Positions 1-10,799 of a stretch of DNA of 64,000 nucleotides are shown here, piece after piece. The translations under genes were made by a program, and so were the position numbers. How positions within the stretch are numbered: position 1 is the first letter of the stretch; every line of letters begins with the position of its first letter. Origin of the DNA: Linepithema humile (lineage: Eukaryota > Arthropoda > Insecta > Hymenoptera > Formicidae); assembly GCF_040581485.1 (NCBI RefSeq), contig NC_090134.1, forward strand, positions 20,979,698 through 21,043,697, in the 5' to 3' direction. The notes beneath the pieces were generated by a model, which saw nothing but the letters and a program-made list of their open reading frames with translations, did not search any database and was not told the origin of the DNA.

Positions 1-544
1 ACAATCGGCACCTTAAACTTGCAGGAATCTTAGGGGCGTAGTACAAACGGATGCAAAAGAACTCGCGAAACTATCTTGATCGCGAGTAGCCTGAGCACCG
101 CATAATCAGAAAAAAATATGAAAGCGTATTACTTACAATTAGTTGATAAACTCTACTTTCAATTTAAGAAAAAAGTAGCACACAAGCTATTTTTGTTATT
201 GTATATATATTTATGTATCTATAGTCTATGTAATTTTGACTTGTCTTTTTTTAATATTTAATATTTTGTACGATACGTTGTATGAAATGAAATATGTATT
301 TATAATACAGAAATAAAACTACGGATTAATAAAATTGAATTATTGTCGCGTTGCATATTATGTACCATTTGTCTAATCAATGCAGCTGTTATAGAATATT
401 TAAGAAAAGCCTTTGAGTCTTGACATGAAATCATCGACTGTATAATAGTGTCAACCATAAATTCATATCCCGGCACGCCTACTTGTCAAGCATCTGTATG
501 CGTCTGGATTATGCGTCCATCTGGAGCATTGTCAAAGATTCTAG
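1..544. other. Non-coding stretch, no gene seen
   Basis: AT-rich sequence with no recognisable coding exon. Near 134-143 the minus strand reads like a splice donor (GTAAGTAAT), but no coding segment could be built that ends there. Frames in this stretch are short and unlike any family I know. Confidence 0.5.
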
Positions 545-594
545 GACATAGAGAACACACTTGTGTGTTCACAACACAGTGTATTCTCTATGTC
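545..594. repeat. Short inverted repeat (hairpin)
   Basis: Two 17-base arms, 545-561 and 578-594, are reverse complements at 16 of 17 positions and enclose a 16-base loop. The outer ends read GACATAGAGAA and TTCTCTATGTC. The arms are long and nearly perfect for AT-rich background. It could be a MITE remnant, a small hairpin RNA precursor or a chance palindrome; nothing around it decides which. Confidence 0.55.
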
Positions 595-2113
595 ATAGAC
601 CGCGCAACCGGTAGTTTTACAATGTCAGATGTAATTAAACAAATATTGATCGTGCGACATAATTATTCTAGCTGTAGAAAATAATATTTTATGAAATTGT
701 TTATAAAATGGTACAATATTCTATTTAGCGCCGTCAAAATTGTAACAAGTTACGTTAAAAACAAAAAGAACGTGCATTTTTCGACACTTTTGATACGCTG
801 GCGGCCGAGTCGCCGTGAAAAATGAAGGCGTCAACGCGGTAGAGCAATATGGCACAGAAAAATATTTCAAAATGTCGACATCGGTATCAAAGAGCGTTTA
901 AGACTGCTTAATTCTCCTCACTCGGAGACGGTAACGGCAGCTGTTGCGGCAGATATGCCGCGCAGAAAACGCTGACAACCTTTACTAATGTTCGCAATTC
1001 CTTATTCCGTGGGTATCATTTATAAAACGCCACGAGCTGCTTGTCCACCGAGATGCCGGCATAATTTGTTTGGAATTTGGTCTGGAGATTACAGAAAGTG
1101 TAACGCCTTGATTAATACCGCGACGAGATTCGAGAAGTAAATCGAGATTGGATTATGAAGAGTTCTCGCGGCGAGCATCGATTGTGCACGCTTGATTTGA
1201 CTGTCTCTCCGCTTTCTCCTTTTTCCTGTTCCCTTTTAGTCAGTAATTTGGTTCCGTTGTCAAACTAAAGTCTATATTACACTTCATGCGGAAGTTACGT
1301 TTTATTTAAAAAAATGATTATATCTCTTTAACGTCATACAGAGTTTGAAACATAGATATAACTAAGAACAATTTCCAACAAAGAGTACGGAAAATAATAT
1401 GATAGAGCGCGTACGTTAAGAACGGTGGAATTTCTCTTGCGTTGGAAAATTACTGTAATTTTAATACAGATGATATACCATTTCATCGATATCCATTTAG
1501 AAGATCGTTCGGCTTGCGATCTGCTCACGGACTCTCCTACGCAGCGTATACTTTATGGCCCGGAAAATTGAAATTTTACCTCGGTATAACATTACGGAAA
1601 CGTGGTGCTACATTTGAAAATTGTTACGATATTCGTTGGACCATTAAACGTAGTAGAAGTCAATTAAGGAAATTTTCAACGACTATCCATATTCAATATA
1701 AAAAAATTAATATTTATTTTCTCGAGTTTCAATAATATTTTTAAAAAGTATAGATAGTATAATAAATATTTTCATTTAACTAAAAAGCTCAAGTTACATT
1801 AAAGTCCATTGTTCAAATCCATTTTACTCCTTTAATAAATTTTATAAATTACATATACGAGTATATACTTATTATCCACGTGTCATATTTTATAAAACGT
1901 ATGTGACAAAAACAACAAAAACAACACATTGTAAACAACGGTATGATTGAGGATTAATTTTGCACCTCTGAGTTTTATTGCGATTTTACTTTCTGATTTT
2001 TTAATATGTCGTGCATCGTGCATGTTGGTTCATGGACGTATAACGTCCATGAAAAAGTAAATTTTCTATCAAGATAATTCATTGATAAATTTACACGTTA
2101 TTCCGGGTGTGTG
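595..2113. other. Non-coding stretch, no gene seen
   Basis: No supported exon. Open frames up to 97 residues occur, but they overlap frames on the other strand, resemble no family I know and carry no splice context. Composition alternates between a CG-rich block (about 780-1250) and AT-rich flanks, the same patchy pattern seen across the window. Confidence 0.5.
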
Positions 2114-2253
2114 AAGTTAACACCGCGAGATAAAAATTCCATAGTTCTGATTAGAGTTCCAGCTTCTTTTTGAAGAATTCTAACTTTAGAATTCTTCAAA
2201 AGAAACCTGATGAATTCTAATCAGAATTACGGAATTTTTATATCGGTTAACTT
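2114..2253. mobile_element. MITE-like 140-bp palindromic element
   Basis: The segment is one long imperfect inverted repeat. The outer ends are AAGTTAAC (2114-2121) and GTTAACTT (2246-2253). The arms stay complementary inward through AAAAATTCC and GGAATTTTT, then TTCTGATTAGA and TCTAATCAGAA in diverged form. The centre is a perfect palindrome with 13-base arms around a CT dinucleotide (2171-2198). It has no coding capacity. A foldback MITE is the simplest reading; a hairpin RNA precursor is an alternative. Target-site duplications could not be fixed by eye. Confidence 0.55.
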
Positions 2254-5200
2254 TCCTATTATTTCTCAGATAATCGCATCTCAGATCACTTAAATTTACA
2301 ATACTAAATAAAGACATGTGTCACGAAAATAATCTTAGAAAATATAGATCTTTTACTTTATAGCCGATTTGCAAATGTTAGATTTTTAATAACAAAGCTT
2401 AATCATTTTTCCAGATTTTCGATAACGCACGTGCTGATTGAATAACTGAAGAATGTACAATATCCTAAGCATGGCTTATTGGTGCGGCAAATGTGATCGT
2501 ACTAGAGACTGGAAACCCACCGATATATACGAACGGGAGCGAGACTGGACGAAGCAAGGCCATCCCATGGGCCGCTATTCCGACGAGTATTGAAATATTT
2601 CCAATGGAATTCCCATAAAGCGCGGTTGGGATACGAATGAATGAACGGTTTACACCCACCCTATCGCCGCCGGGGATTCATAATTCTTTCGGCAAACTTT
2701 TTACTGTCATTTCCCACCTGCCGTACGCGACCGCCATTCTCACCTGGAATAAAGGCCGCGCGCGGCATGCTCGGACCATTGTTCGCCGCTGTCGAAATAC
2801 TTATCGATCCGTCGATGTAGACCGGCGACTACGTCGATGGATCGACCTTTGCTACTCATCCGCCCGCGCATCGGGTGTGTCTATGGACCACCGTCTGCAA
2901 CACGGCGTTCCGTGTTTACGTTAGCGACGGTTTGCGCGAAGCAATTTGTCAGCACGATGACAAGAGAGACGCTGGCTGGTAGCGTCTCGTCCGAGCTCGC
3001 GGCGCAAAGTTAGGTTGACGGCGTCACGAAGTTGCAACTTTTCCGAACTGATGTTCTTCGGACATTCCTTTTTTTGTCGTGCGAAAAAGAAGGTCACGTT
3101 CCAGTTTTCGTGGGAGTAACGAGCACGGTCGAAAAAGATTCTCGTTAATTTATTCAAAACGTAATCGAGTTTCCGGGAACGAAGTTCAGTAACTTGTTAC
3201 ACAGGAGCAGTTGTCGCGAACGAAGTTTCGAGCGAGAAGATTCGGAGTTCTTATATTTCTCAAGCAGCTACTAGATATTGCAGAGCATCCATTTCTGGAA
3301 ATAAATTGTCAAACGCCAACGAAGTTGCAACCCACATTAAGCTATATTTTTTAAATATATATAGCGCTAAACTGCTTATTACATTATTTAGGAAAATCAT
3401 AAAAATATGCTCAAAAGTTATAGAATTATTATGCATTCCGAACGAGATCGTCGCTGAAGCTCCACAAATCTCTACACGAGTATGAAACTGCCAACTGTGA
3501 CCATTGCCAATTTATTCGACGGCATTATCGCAGACTGAACCTTCGATTTTTATCGGATTTTGTGGTCTCGTTCGATAATTGCAGTTTTAATCAATATACT
3601 GTCCAATATCTGTCAGCGAAACAACTGCATGCGTGCCATACCGGTGTGAACAGGCAAATAGCGCGACCCTCGATTACGATAATCGCGTTGATTGTTTACA
3701 AGCTAAACTCCGGATAGCAGAAATTAATTCGATTCAAAATCGGAAGGCCCGCAAATTGCACGCGAGCAAAAAATATGTGCGAGCGTTAAACGAGCGAAAT
3801 GCCTGGCACCGTAAAATGAACGATAATGTAATCAGTGTACGAGGATCGAGCGAAAAATACGACCGACCTGCCGAATACGCGTCGTGTTTTGCGAAGATTG
3901 GAAATTCCAGGTGTAAAACGATTGATGTTCCAATTATCGATTTATACAGTACATCGAGCATCAGGCGTACCAATTCCATTCGTTCTTGTATTTTTCATGT
4001 CATGTTAATTATCAAGTACGCGTCAGGATATATTTAAGCTGAATTATTTTCCACTTTGCAATATTTTTTTTAGTATTAAACGCTAAATATCCTCCTATAT
4101 CGAAATCTTCTCGTTATCGAAAACCGCGAAAGTAAACATCATGATTGCGTAGGAAAATCTATACTATTCAACGAGCTGCGCATTGGTACACGCAAAATGT
4201 TAGTTCGTCTGATTTCACCAAGGATATTCCCGTATTCGTTGGCAAGTAATACTCTCATCACGAGAAGTCTGCGTTGTAATTTTCCCGCATGATTTATGGC
4301 GGCTATAATGACCGAAGAAAGGTCACGATCCCTGAGATCTTTCAGAATCGATTGAAGTCCGGGGCAAATCGTATACCTACGCTTTTGGATTAAGATAAAC
4401 TAGAAAAATACTCAACTTCCGTATTTTTTTCTGACTTTTTATTCTTTTTCTTACTTCTCTTGCGCTATTTTCATATTTGCATCGTCACATGATAACGTCA
4501 AAGTGGAAAAGAATTACTAATTGTAAGGGCCATCAATTCTATTATTAGAAAAACTTATTACGATGCTTTTTTTGTCTGATGTTATCTATTAATATTAATA
4601 TTTATTATATTCTGTCTTTTTCGTTATTTTTTCTTTCATTCTAACGATTGGACAAGCGGTTGGACAAATGCAAAGAAGTGAAAAGATAGCGCTAAAAAAA
4701 TTGAAAAAAGAAATACGGAAGTTTTCCGCGGGCCGAGTTTAAATTATTTGCGACATCGCATATACCTCTTTGATGCACCATTCAAAGGCAAGTTAATCTC
4801 ATGAGTCCACTTGACGGCGCAATTTTATCGAGCACGCTAGCTCGTCGTACATTATGTCTCAAGCGCAGATGTTCACAAAAGTCGTTTTAAATCATATATG
4901 ACGAGTATCGCATACTCGTTAAATTTATAAAATCACGTTTATCGGATAATGGAGCATAATGTATTAACTTAATCTGGAAACACTACTTTAGAATCGTTCT
5001 TGTAAGTATTAGTCAAAGTTAAAATAAAATTTTATTAATTCTTTCAACAATTCTCTATAGAAAGAAATGAGAAAAAAACGCAAAATTGAATAAAATTATT
5101 ATCTAACAATATGTAATTTAAATTTCATATTTAATTTTATTTGTAGAGATGACTGCATAACAGAAATACAAATTAATTAAGTTGCTTATGTCAAAATGAA

Positions 5201-5465
5201 ATACATTATCATATTTCTACAAAATTATGTATTTAATGTTGTGCTTTCTCATTATGCTATATCGTAATGCCTAATCGTAATCGTTGAACTATAACAATTC
5301 ATGATAATAACAAAATTAATTATATAAATTATTTAATTTTTAGGTTTTTAAAAGATTCGATATACGCGTTTAAGTCTTTCAAATCTTACGCTTGAGATCA
5401 TGTTGAGAGTGTTTCTTTTTACGATTAAATAAGATAAGAATAAAATTATACAATGAATTCACTCA
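2254..5465. other. Non-coding stretch, no gene seen
   Basis: Includes a CG-rich block at about 2640-3250. Frames here are unassignable; the longest (3633-4037, +, 134 codons) has no ATG start and no recognisable domain. One minus-strand junction at 2743/2744 reads TTATTCCAG followed by GTGAGA, combining an acceptor and a donor, but its polypyrimidine tract is weak. I do not call a gene here. Confidence 0.5.
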
Positions 5466-5640
5466 CCATTTGTTGTGTATTTGCTGCATTTATTATTCCA
5501 GCGAAGTCAACGTCTGTTTGGCCCAAAATCCCGGGAAGAAAATTCACTCACACGAATAAAACGCACATCGCGAAAACACAACCGATTATCACGCACAAAT
5601 CACACGATTACACGGTTTAATATTATACTTTTGATATAAA
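5466..5640 (-). other. Candidate first exon on the minus strand (weak)
   Basis: Read on the minus strand, this holds an untranslated-looking leader and then an ATG at 5488-5486 preceded by an upstream stop (TAA). Seven codons (MQQIHNK) follow, and after two further bases a strong donor, GTGAGT, at 5465-5460. The layout is what a short first coding exon looks like, with an intron towards lower coordinates. I could not find a matching second exon: acceptor-like sites nearer the window start give immediate stops. The 5' end is a guess. This is suggestive only. Confidence 0.18.
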
Positions 5641-6294
5641 TATTCATACACAATTTCTCACATTCAATTTCGACGCGAAAAAAATGCAGAAAACGATACG
5701 GAAACCGTTGAAAATTTCCTGATCAACGCGAAAAAACCGTCTCAATAATATTTAAAATATTTGTGTTACAATTATCACGAATGCTTCGTCGATCGATGAA
5801 TAATTACTAATTACATATTATTATATTAATGAAATAAAATAAGTTAAATTTAGGTTAAGTACCCGAAATTTTGTTCGATTCTGTCCATGTTCATTTATTT
5901 TGAGAAAAGTATATTAAAATTGTCTCTGTAACTCTTTCCGTAAGGCATACGCAATGTAAACATGTTTACTCGAAGTCCACAAAGTGCGCTTCTTGGAAAA
6001 ACAATCGCCAGACGATTCTCCGAACTGGGAGGAGTTGCTTTGCGCCATATAACCTAAACAGTATAATATCTGCCGTGCTTCGAGAGTGTGTATATTGAAC
6101 GTGCTACCGTCGGGAGTATATTTCTACCGTTTACAGAAAACTATTACATTGAAATTATGCATACTTATGTGCATTTAAATCAAAATATGCAATATTAATT
6201 AGTAATTACCTTGCGATCGACAAGAAATTTCCATTCAAACAACTTAATAACGACTTTGCAACGCGTCACTTTGAACTTGGCGAACTGCGCAAGC

Positions 6295-7140
6295 CTTTCG
6301 ATGCTATTCACGCATCTCCGCTAGTCGTCGAATGTCCGTCGTCGCGTATAGAAAAATTTCGAGAAAAATTTCGAGAAAATGGAAGAAAAATATTGTGCAA
6401 TCGTTATGAAGAGTAAGTACTTCCCAAATAAAATTGATTAAAAGTTCGATACGTGGATGTGAACTCGAGCAATTATAAAAATGTATGATGACATAGTTAG
6501 CAAACGCGTTGTGCTATGAATTTGACGATACAGTCCTGACACCCAATCGCTCGACACATTTCACGTATCTCCGCTAGTCGTTGATTGTTCGTCGTCGCGT
6601 GAAGATCGACTTGAGGGCATCGAAGAAAAATAATGGACGATCGTGCGATCATATGCGCGTATTTTACAAGTAAGAGAGATTAACAGTATGATGCATGGAT
6701 CCGAGGTAGGCTAAAATTTCGTCGAGTTTTTTTTCTTTAACGACCGTCTTGACGATTGGCGTATTAACCTTTCACATACCTCTGTATCTGCTAGTCATTG
6801 AATGACTGCGTATACATGAATTTTGAAATCGTCAACAAAAAGCATCGGATAATTACGTCGTAGATGCATCAAATTTTGATAATACAACCTGTATAGATCG
6901 TCGCACATAAATATTGTCGAAAATGTTGAATAAAAATGTCTCGAGCAATTATACGAATGTAAGATGACGTAGTTAATAAGCGCGTCGCGCGCTATATCAA
7001 TTTGATGACACAGTCATACCACACGAACCGCTCGACACATTTCACCTATCTCGGTCAATTGGCTATCCACTGTCACATGTAAATCGACTTTGAGCATCGA
7101 AGTAAAAAATGGCGATCGTGCAGTTATGTTATGTTGGAAA
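6295..7140. repeat. Diverged tandem repeat array upstream of the Kunitz gene
   Basis: At least four related units begin near 6310, 6552, 6770 and 7030. They share blocks such as TATCTCCGCTAGTCG, CTCGACACATTTCAC, ATCGA(A/G)(G/T)AAAAAT and GATCGTGC. The best pair is about 6463-6590 against about 6943-7060, an offset near 478 bases, sharing GAGCAATTATA, ATGTA(A/T)GATGAC and GACA(C)AGTC. The first two units keep a donor-like GTAAG (at 6413 and about 6669). A fifth unit lies at about 10800-10945, beyond the pseudogene. The pattern suggests repeated local duplication of the Kunitz locus and its flank. Confidence 0.6.
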
Positions 7141-7295
7141 TAATTACCTATTAAGACAATCATTAAAAAAAATTCGACGAAATCTTACTCTAGACGCATC
7201 GGTATTATTCACTTACACTCATAAAGTGTTTATTATTTTAATATAAAATCTTATATTGTACTTTAACACTTGTAATATTTTGAATATAAATTAAG

Positions 7296-7327
7296 CATAA
7301 AAATGAGTATATGTATAATTTCAGATC
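7296..7327 (+). promoter_or_regulatory. Candidate core promoter of the Kunitz gene
   Basis: A TATA-like CATAAAAA at 7296-7303 lies about 26 bases upstream of an initiator-like TTTCAGATC whose TCA centres on 7321-7323. That spacing fits an arthropod TATA plus Inr promoter and would give a leader of about 100 bases before the ATG at 7424. The same TTTCAG could instead be a splice acceptor for an upstream non-coding exon; a perfect donor GTAAGT sits at 6413. In the pseudogene copy the TTTCAG is kept (10290-10294) but the TATA-like block is changed. Confidence 0.35.
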
Positions 7328-7423
7328 ACTGCACACGCGTCATTATTTTCGAAAACATTTTGAAAGATATTCATCAGAGAATCGCAACTGCTACAAATTG
7401 AACAATCGTACACACGCATCAAA

Positions 7424-7937
7424 ATGAATCTCAAAACATCGTTGTTATTTGTTTTTGTTATCATGAACATATTAATTCATGATACAATAACAGTAACACC
7501 TGAACCAGAACCTAAACCAGATTGTAAGTATTTCTCTTGTCACACATTGAACGCAAAAATATTTTATTACATTTGTTATATTTTTAATACAACTTGAACA
7601 ATTTAATTCTTTGAAAATGTACATATGTACATTTTATTATCACGCATAACTATATGTTGATAGAAAAAAATTTTAATTGTCAATTTATTTTAGCCACAAT
7701 AAGGCATTATAATAGATATTTCTACTGTACATTATTTAATACACTTGCATTTTGCTTCTAGTTTGTTATCTGCACTTGGAGCTAGGTTTTTGCGAATCGT
7801 TCGTCAAGACTGTAGTACTAAGATATTGGTACAATTCAGAAACAGGACATTGCGAATCGTTCTATTATCAAGGTTGTAGAAACAATTTAAATAATTTTGA
7901 GTCTTTAGAAGATTGCCAAGAGATATGTGAATTCTGA
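7424..7937 (+). CDS. Secreted single-domain Kunitz (BPTI-type) peptide, two exons
   Basis: Coding exons are 7424-7523 and 7762-7937, with a phase-1 GT-AG intron (GTAAGT donor, TTCTAG acceptor), giving 91 residues. Residues 1 to about 24 are a hydrophobic signal peptide, followed by an acidic proline-rich spacer (PEPEPKPD). Residues 35-89 are one Kunitz domain with six cysteines at 35, 44, 64, 72, 85 and 89. Four of the five spacings are canonical (8, 7, 12, 3), and the signature FYYQGC then F, five residues, C is intact. The interval from Cys2 to Cys3 is 19 rather than the usual 15, with the extra residues in the stretch before RYWYN, where family members carry the protease-contacting loop. 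Such peptides are serine protease inhibitors or, in venoms and saliva, sometimes channel blockers; the residue after Cys2 (P1) is Glu, unlike the Lys or Arg of trypsin inhibitors. The ATG is the first in frame and begins the signal peptide. The substrate and tissue are unknown. Confidence 0.88.
7524..7761 (+). other. Phase-1 intron of the Kunitz gene
   Basis: A 238-base intron from GTAAGT to TTCTAG. It is strongly similar along its length to the intron of the downstream pseudogene (10472-10708), including the first 40 or so bases and a 22-base perfect palindrome at 7614-7635. The intron splits the propeptide from the first Kunitz cysteine, between the Asp codon and the Phe codon just before Cys35. 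Confidence 0.8.
7614..7635. repeat. 22-bp perfect palindrome inside the Kunitz intron
   Basis: The half-site AAAATGTACAT is followed directly by its exact reverse complement, with ATGTACATATGTACAT as core. The same 22 bases occur unchanged in the pseudogene intron at 10570-10591, although the flanking intron sequence has diverged. Confidence 0.8.
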
Positions 7938-10230
7938 AACTTGAAAAGTTCTCTAATATCTACATAAAATTATATTTACACAATTTACATAAAAATACCA
8001 AATTAAAATCTGTGAAAACACTTGTGCCAATATTTTATTGAACAATAATTAACTATCATCAAATTACGCACTCAAATGTAAAAAAATAAAAAAAAGTAGT
8101 GCATAAAATTTACTTTCTATTTTCCGTGCTATGTTCTATACATAGTATTACTTATTATGATTTAACAATATCTTAACATTTAACAATTTCAATGAAAAAT
8201 AACGCATATATTTGATTTATGATTCAAATATAATTTGTGAAAAACTTTCATTGAAAATTTAATACAATTCAAATTTAGCAAAGTGTTAATTTTGTATATA
8301 TGGTGATATTTAGTAGTAATAAAAATTTAAGTAATTTTAAAACCATAACAGTATCTAAAAAAACAATACAGATATCTTTATAAAAATTTTATAATTTATA
8401 ATTTTTAATAAAAGATTCTATGAATTTCTAAAATATGTGTATAAATATTTTATTTTCATTATCACTTTTCACATAATTAAGTGTAATAAACTCAAATGTA
8501 TAAATATGTACAAATAAAAATGTTAAAATAATTTATTGCTTTTTCCTCGCTATAATACCTATGTAATATTAAGTATAAATATATAATAATATTACGATAT
8601 GTATGTAATACCTTTAACAATACATAGAATTTGGTATGGAATTTGATACTTGTATATTATTTCAAAAATATTGTTTCAATTAGATTCATTACAATTACTT
8701 GTAAGAAAAAGAGTAAGATATTTCATAAATGAGAAATAATACAACAAATATATACCTCCTTCATATATCTATATATATATAAATATGTAATATCTTTTGA
8801 TATTAAGATTAATTTTTAAATATATGAACTATATAACAAACTTTTGAATAAAAAAATTAAGATTTTTAATTTAAAGAAACTTTTTATTATTTATAAATAA
8901 TAATGGAAAGGAATAACTAAAAAATTCAGTATTTATTTAGTATTAATTAAATTACATTTATGTAATGTAAAATGTTTAGTGTCGAATTATTTTTTATATG
9001 TACAAAATAAGTTAATTATTAAGCCAATTTCTACATGAGAGATCAAATTTTTTATTCATGGTAATTTATTTAATAAATTCTTAGATTTATACAGATTTTC
9101 ATACATTTTTCTTTAATTTAAGAATTATTTTGTTTTCTTAAAACCTCTGTCGACAATTTAAACGCTTTTAGTGTTCCATAGATTATGGGCGTATCAAGGT
9201 GTGCGACCTCTAGCGTTTAGTTTTTATAAACTGATATAAAACAAATTATAAAGTTCAAACTTATAATGTCACTGAAACAATATAAATAAAATAAATAATG
9301 ATTTCTTTGTCATTTTCAGAACACATTTTCGTAAATTAAAAAAATAAAAACTATATAATGTTACTACAACAAATTTTTGATCCGCAAACAAGGCGGATTT
9401 TCACTGTGGCGAAACTCTATTGCGGAGCATCGCAAAATTTTTAGAATATGCCTTAAAGTTTTCTTAAAACCGCATGGTATTATATATTAGTTACGCTATT
9501 CATGACATATCTTGTCATGACTTGCATAATTTGCTTGATTATTGCACATGCTATTTGTACTGTAACAGAATTTCGATATCAATACGGAATCAATTGCGAT
9601 CCTACATGCGTTTGCTTCTCAACCGTCCAAGAGTGACAACGTTCCCGCGAATTTGCGTTCTGCTTGAACATATGTATATGACGAGACGAGGAACAGCAAT
9701 ATCTAACTTCAAATAAAAGATTGTAAAAGATGCATCTGCATTTAGGTAGGTTGCCCTTCTGCAATTTTATACAAAATTTTTCTTTCCAACGTTAAATCAA
9801 TTTTGTTTGTCATTTTTTAGATATTTGCAAATTAATTTTGATATTGTTTGTATTATATTTTTATCATACGATACTGATCCATACGTTACATCAAAATGGC
9901 GTCAAATGGCGTTTACCATCGATGACTTAGAAAGATTCATAAATTTTAAAATAATTTCGTCGACAAATTCTGTTGTCTTCAAGAGTAGGTAAAACACCAC
10001 AATAACAACAATGTCCTTGAGCGGTCTTAACGCTAAATTCCAAGTAGTTCGCTCAGTCAGAGTGATATTAAACGAGAAAATAAAATGATTTAAAATCGAA
10101 ACATTATACAATTTAAATAGATTTTTCTTTCAATGTAATTATATCACGCTTTTTGTGAACTGTTTTTCGCGAAATTACTTTTGTAATGGCGAAGCGATTA
10201 TTTCAAGTAAGATATAAATCGTATTATACT
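7938..10230. other. AT-rich intergenic stretch
   Basis: Very AT-rich sequence between the Kunitz gene and its broken copy. It holds the gene's 3' untranslated region at the left edge and no recognisable exon after that. Frames at 9474-10111 are short, overlap on both strands and lack family resemblance. Confidence 0.5.
8085..8090 (+). terminator. Candidate poly(A) signal of the Kunitz gene
   Basis: AATAAA lies 148 bases after the stop codon in an A-rich stretch, at a plausible distance for a short 3' untranslated region. The AT-rich background makes chance matches common; others occur within the next 500 bases. Confidence 0.4.
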
Positions 10231-10294
10231 TTAACAATTTTTATATTTTTAATATAAGCTAAGGTTAACGATGTGTGTATGTGTATAGTTTCAG

Positions 10295-10728
10295 ATCTTT
10301 GTTATTATTTTCAGAAAGATTTTTGAAATATTACATCGGAGGAATGCAACTGCTACAAATTGGATCATCACATAAAAATAAATCTCAGAACATGGTTGTT
10401 TGTCTTTATTACCATCAACATATTAATACATGAAACAATAGCAGCTCCTCAACCATAACCTAAACCAGATTGTAAGTATTTTTCTTGTCACACATTGAAC
10501 GCAATAATCTTTTATTACATTTACTACCGCAATATTTTTATAATAGAACTTGAACAATAAAATTCTTTAAAAATGTACATATGTACATTTTATTGTCATG
10601 CATAGCTGATGAAAAAAAATTTTGTTAATTTAGTTTGGCCACAATAAGATATTATAATAGATATTTCATTGTGTATAATTTAATATTTGCTTTACGTTTT
10701 TTTTGCAGTTTGCTATGTCTGTATTTAG
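10295..10728 (+). pseudogene. Broken tandem copy of the Kunitz peptide gene
   Basis: Similarity to the intact gene starts upstream of TTTCAG (10290-10294) and runs through the leader (shared GCAACTGCTACAAATTG), exon 1, the donor GTAAGTATT (10472) and the intron to an acceptor TTTGCAG (10702-10708). The start codon is ATA (10378-10380). Exon 1 is otherwise in frame but two codons shorter, and a Glu codon of the acidic spacer has become TAA (10456-10458). Exon 2 keeps only the codons around the first Kunitz cysteine before a TAG at 10726-10728; then similarity ends and the rest of the domain, with the other five cysteines, is absent. Both splice sites still look functional, so a non-coding transcript is possible, but no Kunitz peptide can be made. 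Confidence 0.85.
10570..10591. repeat. 22-bp perfect palindrome inside the pseudogene intron
   Basis: Identical over all 22 bases to the palindrome in the intact gene's intron (7614-7635). Neighbouring intron sequence differs by several substitutions and small indels. Confidence 0.8.
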
Positions 10729-10799
10729 TATTAACAACTAGCATCAAAATTATACGTTGGTAATGCTTAAGTTAGTTTCTTCAACAAAAAGGATTAATA

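Noticed and set aside
2741..2746. Minus-strand acceptor plus donor junction (possible ratchet site)
   Set aside because: Pyrimidine tract is short and interrupted; no long intron evidence on that strand.
3633..4037. 134-codon + strand frame
   Set aside because: No ATG start (begins GTG) and no family resemblance.
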